DNA of 64,000 nucleotides, taken from assembly GCF_963678635.1 (NCBI RefSeq), contig NC_087067.1, forward strand, positions 45,017,629-45,081,628, written 5' to 3'. This stretch comes from Symsagittifera roscoffensis (taxonomy: Eukaryota; Xenacoelomorpha; Acoela; Convolutidae). Shown here piece by piece: positions 35,650 through 45,398 of this stretch. A program made the translations under genes and the position numbers. Each line of letters opens with the position of its first letter. Within the stretch, counting starts at the first letter, position 1. The notes beneath the pieces were generated by a model. It had not been told where the DNA came from and did not search any database. It was given only the letters and a program-made list of their open reading frames with translations.

Positions 35650-36950
35650 AAGAAAACTGAGTTCTATGAAAGATTGGAGCAGAAGCAGGCCAATCAGGCG
35701 GAAATAAAGGAGGGATTCTCGTTTCTGGACAAAGAAACTTATGAAGCGCTTCCCTTAACGAGATGGTTGGATAAGTCTGGACATCCAATTCCAGGGCACC
35801 CTGAGTTACCTGTAGAGAAAGCAGCCGAGATAAAGATCCTGTCCAAGGAGGACCCGGTCCCCTTGGATTTGATGCTGCGCTCGAACCTGGTCCAGCAAGA
35901 ACTCTCTCGCATGAATATAAACAGCCTCTCATTATTGGATAAAACGGTGCAAGTCACACCACAAGTGATGCGGATGCTGGGTGGATTGTTAGAAAGAGAA
36001 GTGACCAGAGATGACCCCGAGTGGACAGCAGCAGTGGCATCGCTAACAGTCAGGGAGAAGGTGAAGATCATGCCGTCCAGACGACAGCACGAGGAGAACG
36101 AGAGGGATTGTAGGACAATAGTTCAGCAACTAGTATCCTCAATACCCCAAGAGATTTTAACCAATACATCTTACGGACAGAAAGAACAGGGGAGCAGCAA
36201 GCGAAAGAAAACCGTCACCTTTGTGGACCGGGATAAAGAGAGTGAAGAGGTAGAACAAAATCTGCTGCAGGACTATTTGTCCGGGGAGACGGATGATGAG
36301 AAGAACGAGCGATCACAAGATCAACACCCCGGACAAGGAAATTTGTCCGGGGAGTCTGAGATAGACGAGGAAATTCCTGATCAGAAACAGGACCTAGAGA
36401 ACAAGGTTTTGTCCGGGGAGTTCAGATGGATGCGAAGAAAGCACAGACATGATTTGGACGAGCGTACAGTCTCCAGCACAACCTCTTCGACAGATGATAA
36501 TTCAGGAAGCTCAAGAATGGACACCTATTCAGACAAGAATTCGAACTCGGGATCAGAACTGTCAGAACTGGCGATACACACGCTACTAGTGGAAAATCGG
36601 GCGAGGGATCTGGACAGAGAGGTGTACCAGGATCCTGACAGTGATCGCTACCTTATACCGAGCGAAAGAGTCTTTGACAACGCAGCGGATGACTTGGAGA
36701 CAATAGCGGTATCGAAACGCTCGATAAGCCTGTTGCCGCAGAAAGCGGTAGTCAGGACTGATCTTCTGCCGTTTGAACAAGAAACACAACCGTTGGCGAA
36801 GATTTGGTGCGTTAAGATGGAAGAAGACACACATCAGCCCAACGAGCTGAATAGTCAGATGAGGGTCATGAAGACATACTTGAAGACGAGATACAGACTC
36901 TCGGACCTTCTAAGAGCGCAGAGAAATGATCGCATGACAAGCAACCTGAA
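35650..36950 (+). other. Long RNase H-integrase linker with three LSGE repeats
   Basis: About 400 residues, unusually long for this position, are inserted between RNase H and the integrase zinc domain. The region is polar and acidic. It has three repeats coding DYLSGETD, GNLSGESE and KVLSGEF, each from the DNA ttgtccggggag (36278, 36343, 36409), with an inverted copy ccccggacaa at 36327. The same DNA motif precedes the 3' LTR. Confidence 0.65.
36278..36420 (+). repeat. Three internal polypurine-tract-like motifs
   Basis: ttgtccggggag occurs at 36278-36289, 36343-36354 and 36409-36420, again at 38891-38902 before the macro ORF, and as ctgtccggggag at 48735-48746 directly before the 3' LTR. 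In Pol it is translated in one frame (LSGE), so protein-level repeat and DNA-level signal cannot be separated here. Confidence 0.7.
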
Positions 36951-38840
36951 AAGGTGGATCGAGAATGGTTCTGCGGATAAAGGGGACCTCGAGGAAGATA
37001 GTTATCGCATCCTGAGACAATACTTCATGCAGAAGGAAGGGAGGTTATATTTGAACAAGGACGGGATCGTGGCTTGCAAAAGAAGAGAAGAAGACAGAGT
37101 CCAATACAAGTATAACGCGATAGTGTTACCGCAACTCTATCAGACAGAACTATTATTCAGGTCACATGATCAGATGGGCCATCAGGGGATCGACAAAGTA
37201 TATCAGAGGATCCTGAAGCGCTTTGAGTGGCCTGGGATGAAAAAGGCATGCGAGAAATGGGTAACAGCATGTCTGTCATGCCAACAGGTCAAGGATCCAA
37301 GGAAGTTGCGATTTCCTTTACAATCGATCGAGTCGTTTGAATTCAACGAGGTGGTGCAAATAGATCACCAAAAGATATGCATGACAGAAAATGGTTATAA
37401 TCAGGTGCTGGTCATGATAGATCATTTCACGAAGTATGCAGAGGCCGTGCCCTGCATAACTGCCTCGGCGGAAGAGATACGTGGATCAATACGTGGATAG
37501 CAAGACATGGTTGTCCGATGACGTTTCAATCGGATAATGGAACAGCTTTCGTAGGAGAGCTTACGAAAGAGCTTATGAGACGCTCACAGGTCGCTCAGGC
37601 TCACTCCACGACATACCACCCTCAGACGAATGGCTTAGTGGAAAGACAGAACAGGACGTTAGTGTCGATGCTGAGAGTATATTGTTCCAGGTACATGACC
37701 GATTGGGACAGATACCTTCCACAGGTGATGGGAGCATATAACAGCACGCAACACTCCACCACTGGAGTCAGTCCACACATGATGCTAACTGGACACGAAA
37801 AGTCTTTACCCTTAACCTTCTTCTACCCAGAATATGAGGGAAAGAAAACGTCCCCACAGGTCTACGTGAGGGATGTGATCAGACGCCAACAGGAGCTGAA
37901 CGATTTGTGTAGACGAAACACTCAGCAGGCACAGGCAAGGCAGAGGTAAAAATTCGACAAGAAAGCAGCTGGTGCAAAGGCTTACTCGGTGGGAGACTAC
38001 GTATGGGTATTTCAGAAAGTTATACCACCGAAAGGGACAAAGAAGCTCCTAAAAAAGTGGAGGGGACCCTTCATGATTACAGAGGTGCACCAGGAGGGAC
38101 GCTTTTATAGACTGAGTACTGGCCGAGCCGCCCACTACGAGAACATCAAACCACACAATCCATCGACAGAAGACTGGTGTATACCTGCAGACATGGAAGA
38201 AGGGGATTATCTAATGATGGATCCTGCTTGTGAGGTCAATGAAAAAGGCACCAGGGAGAAAAACGATGGAAACGAAGTCGTAGAGGAAGGTACGGATACA
38301 CCGCTGGACCTGGATCCAAACGAACAGATCGAAGCGGACGATGAAACCTTACCCTACGCAGAGGAAGATTGGCAGGATCCCGAACAGATAGAGGTTCCCA
38401 AGAACTTGGAACCGGATCTTCCGTTCACCATACAGACTCGTCAGAAGGATGGGATGAGACCAAGAAAGAAAGACAATCCTTACGGTGACAACTTTGTAGT
38501 GGATAGGATAGATCTAAAGAAGATAGTGGAGGAAGTAGTGGGTCTAGAGGAAATAACTGTGTCACAGGACATTGACATAGTCGATGACCACGACGATGAG
38601 TGGGTTGACGACTGGTCAAAAACCGAGGTAGAATTCGACGACGAGCAACAGCAGTCTTACGAACAAGACTTGACGAACCTGCGTGTCTTAGAGTGGCTGA
38701 ATGAAACGACCTCGGATCCAGAGGAGACCAGCGTCACGATTCAAGACGTAGATCGTGAAAGCATGAAATACATCAAGACCGAACGAGATGATCCTTCCTG
38801 GGCTGCCCAAGGAAGGACGACTACTAATTCCAGCTTCTAA

Positions 38841-39514
38841 CCTTGACTTGATACCCGGTATGCGATCGACGGGGACGTCGATGGATGTTTTTGTCCGGGG
38901 AGTGGGGGTAGGACTTACCCACACTGAAAACTTGATAATAAAAAAATTAAGAATAGCAAGAGAAACAGGAGACTTAGAAGCAGAAACAGGCGAAGAAATT
39001 TTAGAAACCTGACATAGGCAGGGTAGTTGAGTCATATTTTAACTTACCAAATGAATATTCAAGTAACATAATACTAACAGACAGTGATTTCATACTCACA
39101 AACAGAACATGTGCGATAGCAATCACCGCAGACATGAGTTTTAGGACAGCGTTAGCGGCAGATTTTAAGAGAGAATACAAAAACGTGGAATTCCTTTGGA
39201 AGCAAAGACCAGGGATAGGGGGCGTAGCAGCCTTACCTCCGGCGGTGTCGCAGATACCGGGAAAGTACTTATGCTTCTTGGTAACGAGGGCGACAGAGAA
39301 GCAGCACGTGGACCCAGAAAACCTAGTCTTGTCTTTGACGAGGCTGAGGGACTTCCTTGTGGAAATGGACGTGAAGGAGCTCTCGCTTCCAGTGTACGAT
39401 CCAAACAGAGGAAGACTGCATCCACGGGAATTGTACGCGCTTGTACACGTGATTTTCTCTGATACGAACATACAAGTATATCTACATAAGAAATATTACT
39501 TAAGTATAGGCTGA
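38841..39514 (+). CDS. Macro-domain protein (OARD1/TARG1-like), accessory ORF of copy 1
   Basis: Macro domains bind ADP-ribose, and the OARD1/TARG1 class removes it from proteins. The frame begins around GVGVGLTHTENLIIKKL (about 38900, overlapping the pol end region), has a one-base frameshift near 39010, and runs to TGA 39512. The recognisable order is a beta strand SNIILTDSDFIL, then CAIAITADMSFRTALA leading into ADFKREYKNVEFLW. Next come PGKYLCFLVTR and an LTRLRDFLVEM helix, then ELSLPVYDPNRG and ELYALVHVIFSDTNIQVYLH. These match the OARD1 fold in order and spacing. In the loop that holds the catalytic Asp of TARG1 there is DPNRGR, so the key residue is displaced or missing, and hydrolase activity is uncertain. 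The copy 2 homologue is 62515-63147. No clear ATG precedes the domain; readthrough, frameshifting or splicing from pol is possible. Confidence 0.7.
38891..38902 (+). promoter_or_regulatory. Internal PPT-like motif before the macro ORF
   Basis: ttgtccggggag followed by tgggggtagg lies at the pol-macro junction. Copy 2 keeps it at the same place as ttgtccggagag plus tgggggtagg (minus strand, about 63144-63165). Conservation of this site in a diverged relative suggests function, for example a second plus-strand primer or a signal for expressing the downstream gene. Confidence 0.5.
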
Positions 39515-39917
39515 GTGATGTGCGAGAGAGTTTTAGGCCAAAGACTAAGTGGTATGTGATATGTGATATGTGATATGTGTGTTATGTTATGTTATGTGTT
39601 AGGTTATTAAGATCAGGGGTAATTAGGGGTTAGTGACCATGAACAACTAAATGACGATCTTGGGAATAGATCTAAAGTTTGAACTGTCCAATCTTAGGTC
39701 GAGTTCCAAAATTTTAGAAACCAATTGATTTTAATAAATTTTAGGATAAATATCTTTTTATCTGAACTGGTTTTAAGCAAATTTTAACGATATATGTTAA
39801 GGTGAAACAGATAAGTGTGATATTCGTGATTTCTTTTCTAGATCCTGATTGATCATTTAAATTACTCACTTGAGTCAAATAATCGAATCGAATCAAATCA
39901 AACTTGAAAAGAATGGA
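39515..39917 (+). other. Non-coding gap between the macro ORF and ORF3 of copy 1
   Basis: About 400 bp hold no coding frame. It includes a tatgtgatatg and ttatgttatg microsatellite near 39550-39598. The corresponding copy 2 gap (60382-60800 and its duplicate) is also non-coding, so the downstream frame probably needs its own promoter, a spliced mRNA or internal initiation. Confidence 0.5.
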
Positions 39918-41126
39918 ATGGACAACTTCAACCTGGATGAATTGATGGACCTGGCAGAGGCATATGTAGGACCGATGATAGATGCGATCTATCGTCAGCT
40001 GATCGATCGAGACTTCGCTCTGGAGGACCCAGAGGTAGTCATGTTGCTGACCGCCCTGATCAACATCTTGGGGCACGACAACCGTGGGGACCGCCCCACG
40101 GAAGTCCTGTTGATGGCAGCATATGGAGAAAGAGGAGTACTAGACCGCCCGAACATGAGAGTGATGAGGTGGAGAAACGGGGCTCTCTCAGGGAGTGACT
40201 TGGCGAATGATCCTGGATTGGGAAGTTCTAGGACTTACCAACCAGGTGAGATGCCAATGCCCTCTAAGCCCAAACCTGGGCTGACGAGAATGCATCGGGA
40301 GATGAACAGCGAGGCGACCTCGTCTGGTTCACCACTGAGAGCAGCTGTGCCACCAAAAAGGGCGAAAGTAGCACAGAAGGTTCAGACGAACTAAACCATA
40401 CAAGATCTGGACGAGATGAACGATCAGCTGAGAAGTACGAAGAAGGAGCTGGACGAGATGACCAGAAGCATGCTCCAGATGGAGGAAGATCGGGACATGT
40501 GGAGAAAGTTGTTTGAAGACTGCAACAAAAAGCAGGGTCAAGAGATTGAGCGCTTAAGGCAGGAATACAAAGAGCGATCGGAGCAGGTGGCGTTGACAAC
40601 GGCCGTGGAGAAAGTGATACCTGCAAGGGATATTCCTCGTGGGCAGTCCCCGATGGAGCTCTTGACGCCTCGAGAAATGAGTCAAACAACGGAGACACGG
40701 CTCCCAGCAGAGACAAATCGAGTAACAATCCCGGATCCCAGTGACACCTTGGGTGATCCCGTCGTAGAACAGACAGTGAGGAAGCTGATAGAGACAGCTG
40801 GACGACTGGTCGCTAACAAGAATGCGCCAGGTTCCGGGGTGACTGCACCCTATGGAACGATTGATGATACGGGCAGAGTACAACTCTCCCAGACCGTGAT
40901 CAGACAAGGGGTAAGTAACGTGACACCACTCATGGGGAGCTCGAGAATCCCAGAGAGGAAAGTACGAAAGATGCCAGCGAAGAAAGTGTCTCGCATAATA
41001 GACGTGCAGAAGAATAATCAATTGAAATATATTTTCACGGGAGTTCCGGAGACAGATCCGAGGGCCTGCTTTAATCGAGCTACCTGGAGCCCGGCTGTGA
41101 ACCTGCAGCAACCACCACTCGGGACA

Positions 41127-41630
41127 TCTCATCTGATATTGGGAGACAGCTTAGTCAGAGTGCTGTCGAATTTGAGGACCTCGTGGGTCACCACGGTGAT
41201 GGCCTTTGGAGGCGCGACGATAGCCCATTTATATCGGATGGTGGAACTGATGAATCCAGGGAAGATTCCCAATGTGATGATCTTAGTTGGGACGAATGAC
41301 ATCTCCAGAGGTTCAGACGAGCAGGAAGCACTATGGGAGTCAATGATGGTGTGTTTGTTTACTACCCTCTGGCAGAAATTCAGTTGCGCGGTACTGACCG
41401 TTTGCACTGTGCCAATGAACGCGAGAAGCCTGACAGCCTCAGGAAGAAGGCATAACGAGGGAGTCGTAAGATGAAAAAACATCTTGAGGAACCTAGCAAG
41501 TCGAAATGCCGAAAGAATGATCCTCATGGACATCGAACATGAGTTGAGAGCCATGGATCAGGCCAGACTGACCGCAGATGGCATCCACTTCGACAGTATT
41601 GAAGGACAAGCTTGGTTGAATTGAGTCTTC
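41127..41630 (+). other. SGNH/GDSL hydrolase domain within ORF3
   Basis: SGNH enzymes are Ser hydrolases (esterases, lipases, acetylesterases). All four blocks are visible in one frame: block I HLILGDSLVRVL with the Ser codon at 41148; block II around VMAFGGATIAHL; block III VMILVGTNDIS with the Asn; and block V ADGIHFD with Asp codon 41577 and His codon 41586. An in-frame TGA (41472) falls between blocks III and V and another (41622) just after block V. The copy 2 domain keeps GDSLVRVL, MGTNDVSR and SDGIHFD. An unrelated esterase domain is known in ORF1 of CR1/L2 LINEs, so retroelements have used this fold before, but here it is in an LTR element after pol. Confidence 0.82.
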
Positions 41631-42491
41631 CAAGAGCGGTTGGACGAGCTGGAAGCAGAACTCTTTGACACAGGAGTGCTGAAGGAAGAAGGAACAGTGA
41701 GTGACGCGGTGATTACCACCTTTGTGCCTCCTAGCTTGGAAACACGCTTGGGTACGGTCCCGGCCGTCACGAACTACAGGCAACAAAGCTCCAGCGAACC
41801 AGGTCGAAGAACAGACGTACAGGATCGATTGGGAGAAGCACCGATGAGGAGGACTATTCATCCTAGGAGAAGAAGAGGACCTGTCAACCCAATCGAAGAG
41901 ACAGCAGGCACATCTAGATCGGACACTAGATCGGAGACGACGAGTACCAGTAGAGAGGAGAGACCGAGCAGAGGCTCATTGATGTGGTCGAGACCCATAC
42001 CGTCTCCCTGGCATATATACAAAGACGAACTAATGAAGCTGGATCTCCAGAGAGTAAGCTTCATCGAAGATGCAAGGAGGATGCTGAATGGAGCGATGCT
42101 ATCCGTCAGCAAATTGTACTCGATAACCGGCGTAGACTGGTTGATAGCCGCTAGCATAAATTTCAGCTCCACGACGGCCTTGAGATTTGCTGACTTGGAG
42201 GGACTGCCCTCTAACAACACGATGGGACCAGTGAATGCGAGACCGTTGCAAGATGTAAGACTGAATCATGATGAAGGGAATCGTGAAGAGAGACCAGGAA
42301 GATTCCTGACGACGAGAGTGCCGATTGGACAACACGTGAAGATATTCAGGCAGCTGACGACACCACCTGGCCATGTGAAGGAGAGAGTGTACCCAAAACT
42401 AGTGAACCAAGATGGTGATGCCCAGAGATATGGCGGATTGACAGCGAGAAAGAAAGATGAAACCATCTTCGCCGCCTAAGACAAAGCAGAG

Positions 42492-43110
42492 ATGAGGAAG
42501 GCCAAGATTATGGTAGTAGCGAATTCAGAGTTCGTGTACACTTCCAAGTCTTTGTTTTGGCCGGACGTCATAATGTTGGCAGCGGTCGACCTGGACCTAC
42601 TACAATCAGTATCTTTGGCTATAGGGGTACAAAGGCAGACGGACATGAATCCAATTACAATTGTGTTTGCTGGCATCAATGACCATCTACACAGTAGAGG
42701 TTTCCTGAGCAGACTCAGAGATCCTACAACAGCAGAGAACGCTGTATGGCCAGCGATAAAAGACATCCTTGAGTCGATGGGTGAAGTGGTGGATGCAACG
42801 AAGGAGGGGTCATTCAATAAAGTGGCATTGAGAGTAGTATTTGCGTTGTCTCCGGGATATGCACATCTCCCGGATGGACTGAAATTCGTGTATGCAATTG
42901 TGGCCTTACTCTCGGAAGGAAAATATGATGTGATCATATCAGCCCCGAATCCCATGATAGAAATGGAGAACCTGAGGCCACTTAAGGCTGAACTGCCTGC
43001 AGTATGGTCAGATATCTCAAACGCGATGAGAGGATTCAAGGACCACGCGCTACACATGTTAGTGTTGGACGAAGTGCTGGGGTTGGAACTGTCCAATTTC
43101 AGTCGACAAC
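42492..43110 (+). other. Second conserved alpha/beta module in ORF3, GIND motif
   Basis: The sequence alternates predicted strands and helices: KIMVVANSEFVYTSKSLFWP, ITIVFAGINDHLHSRGF, LRVVFALSPGYAHLP, KYDVIISAPNPM and a helical LPAVWSDISNAMRGF. Copy 2 has the same blocks (VIIVTGSDFEGTSPKLFWP; LLLFAGMNNHLHAAGL; VVFTTSPGYTSMPPSLQF). The GxN(D) block and strand order resemble a degenerate second SGNH fold without an obvious Ser or DxxH. This is a weak structural guess. Confidence 0.4.
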
Positions 43111-45398
43111 TCAAACTGAAACCGGGAAATGACGACGACCATCGAGTGATCACGGCAATGTCCAACGACTTATGGTTCCGAGCAATGGAAGTGGCAAGTG
43201 AAGACACCAGAAGAAAAAATTCACTAGAGACGAGAGCTCATCTGGAGTCGATGGTTCTGAGAACCAAGCCGGAAGCCAACCAGTGGCTACACCTGAACCC
43301 TAGAGTAGCGGCATTGGGTGCAGATGCTTTTCAGCAAGGCCCCGTAATGATCACGAAGATACATGCCTACTTGTTGAAGGAGGTGAACCTGGCGGAAAAT
43401 GCCGGAGAAAAGACCGCTGAGTTTGTGATCAGAATGTGTCAGATTACTCTGGAAACCTTCTGGACCCAGGAAGTGAAAGGACAGGAGGGCTTTGAAAGGA
43501 CAGACAGCATGCTAGAAGAGTTGGGAGCCGGATGGACTGCGTCCTTCTTGGCAAAAGTTTACCCGAAAGTCTCGCACTATTTGATAAAGGAATTCCTCCA
43601 AGCAGTAGTGAGAGTATCGATAGTGGAACTAATAGCCTTGTTCGTGACATTCGGAGCGGAGAGTTTCGTGAAAGGACCGGCGAAAATGTTCACCGATGGA
43701 ATACAGAACCTGCGGCTAGATGGACTTCTGACATTGATCGCAATTACCCACGGAAACTTGGGAGAAGTAATGAAACTGGCACGTTGTCCAGAGCAGATGA
43801 AAGAGAGAGTGAGGAACTTGGATATGAAGAAATCCACGGACTCGTGGAACAAGATAAGAGACCTGAGACACACTCTTATCCAATATCTCTTACAGCAAAA
43901 TCGCTTTGGAACGGGAGAAGACGAGACGATTGAAAGAGAGGAAGATGTTAGACGACATGTTGGAGGCATGCCGCTATTAACGGATCTGAGCTTGGCTATG
44001 AGAAACGATCCCTTGGCGCTGATCAGAGGAGTCACGGAGTTCGTGACAGTGATCGATGGACCAGCAGTCACGTTTGCGTTCCCTGACGTTAAAGTGGAAG
44101 CATATAGGAGGTCGGTGCTGCACCTGAACCTCATATTGGCAGTGGACGGTAGTACACTGAACTGGTGTGAGCAGAACGCATTGCGGGAGCTCATGAGTGA
44201 AGATCTGTTATTTGCGAAAATATCGGAGCCAGAGATGACAGTCATCAATTTTGACGATTACTTCCGTGACCGCATGGGAGAAGTAGAAAGAGGACACATC
44301 GAGGTGTTTCCAAAGCTTTCGAATCTGAGACCCTATGACAAAACGAATGGTAAAATAACCAGAGTACCTCGTCTTTCTGCAGCATATCACAAAGTGAGAG
44401 AAGAGACGAAGGACTGGGGCGATTACAAGAAGCTACCGGAGGCAATCCCTGAATTCCCTCTGATAAGAAGGATGTTGCTCGGAGCAGTCTCCGTGGTACA
44501 GACTCCTAGATTGGGAGCATTCGAAGCCAATGAAAGGAGAGTAGGGAATTTCGTGGGAACGATGGATCCGTACTTCGTAGGGAGAAATGCCGCCGTGTTA
44601 CAGTACACACGATTTGCATACACGGATCAAGCGACGAGAAGGCGAATAAGCAACGCCGCGACTCCCAAGCCTGGAAGATTTGATGAGGAATGGAAGGAAT
44701 TAGGCTTAGCTCCGATGAGGATGAGAGGCAGGACCGAATTGCCTGAAGCCTCATTAATCCTGACCAGTGTGAAAAAGGAGATGAAAGTGGGAGGAATATT
44801 GCAGACGAGAACTTTCCTAGCACCCTTCGGCTGCGAAGAAATCAAAGTGGTCCATGGAGAAGAGGAAGATAAATCGGCCGGTACACTGCTCATACCGAAA
44901 TTCCAGGAAGAAGCCGACAATGACGAACAAGGAACATCGAGCCCGAACAAAGATAAGCCAGAAGGAAATGACGGACAGGGTGGAAGTCGTCAAACCGAAG
45001 AACCCATGCAACTAGATCAAGCTGGTGGGGAAGACGACAGAGCATCAACAGGAGGAACATCCAGCCTGGATTTCAATATCTTTAGTGATCTTGAGAACAA
45101 TGCAGATACGTTGGAAACGACTGAGCCAGCGGATGACGGCATCTCGACACTGGAGCCTCCGTCAGCCTTTATGGAAATGAAACGGAATTTGCCGGAGAGC
45201 AGCTCTCCTGGCAATTCAAGAAATAACGACCAGAGAATCCTCATGGAATCACCTCGGAGGAGAAGAATAGAGGCCTCAGCCAGAGTACCTTTCTTGGGAA
45301 CGCTGCCCGAAGAAGAATAGGAAGTACATCACCGAGACCACGAGAGTAGGACGGGATGCAAGCTGGACAGAGTGGCGTTTATGGAATAAGTCTGGACC

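Larger units (their letters stand above)
32775..38840 (+). pseudogene. pol: Pol polyprotein of copy 1 (protease, RT, RNase H, integrase), interrupted
   Basis: Pol follows Gag in frame after a single TAG. An aspartic protease (LLDTGAVVSVMP, about 33390, and FILGRDF) precedes reverse transcriptase (FCCDFRYLNAVRIKDAYPIP; MPFGLCNATATFQRLM; YVDD at about 34848), RNase H (LDTDAS about 35295, RVDNRALSW about 35500), a ~400-residue linker and integrase. Integrase has a zinc motif (HDQMGHQG ... CLSCQ, 37155-37290) and core (FQSDNG, HPQTNGLVERQNRTL). A GPF module (KKWRGPFMITEVHQ, about 38060) and an acidic tail end the protein. In-frame TGA at 34674 and 34743 fall inside RT where Trp is usual, a TAA lies at 37947, and frameshifts are near 35405 and 37480. 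The gene as found would not make full Pol unless these are assembly errors. Confidence 0.92.
39918..45320 (+). pseudogene. ORF3 of copy 1: long accessory polyprotein with SGNH hydrolase domain
   Basis: From ATG 39918 one frame stays open to TAG 45318, apart from four in-frame stops (TAA 40392, TGA 41472, TGA 41622, TAA 42477). Order: a short helical N-terminal domain (LDELMDLAEAYVGPMIDAIY), a coiled-coil/polar region to ~41000, the SGNH domain (41127-41630), a polar linker and a conserved module with the phrase MGPVNARPL (about 42225). An alpha/beta module (42492-43100) with VFAGINDHLHSRGF and SPGYAHLPDGLKFVYAI precedes a large helical region and an acidic tail. Copy 2 preserves the same order at moderate identity, so the product was under selection. 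Outside the SGNH part I recognise no family. It occupies the place of env in retroviruses, but no signal peptide, fusion peptide or membrane anchor is seen. Confidence 0.72.
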
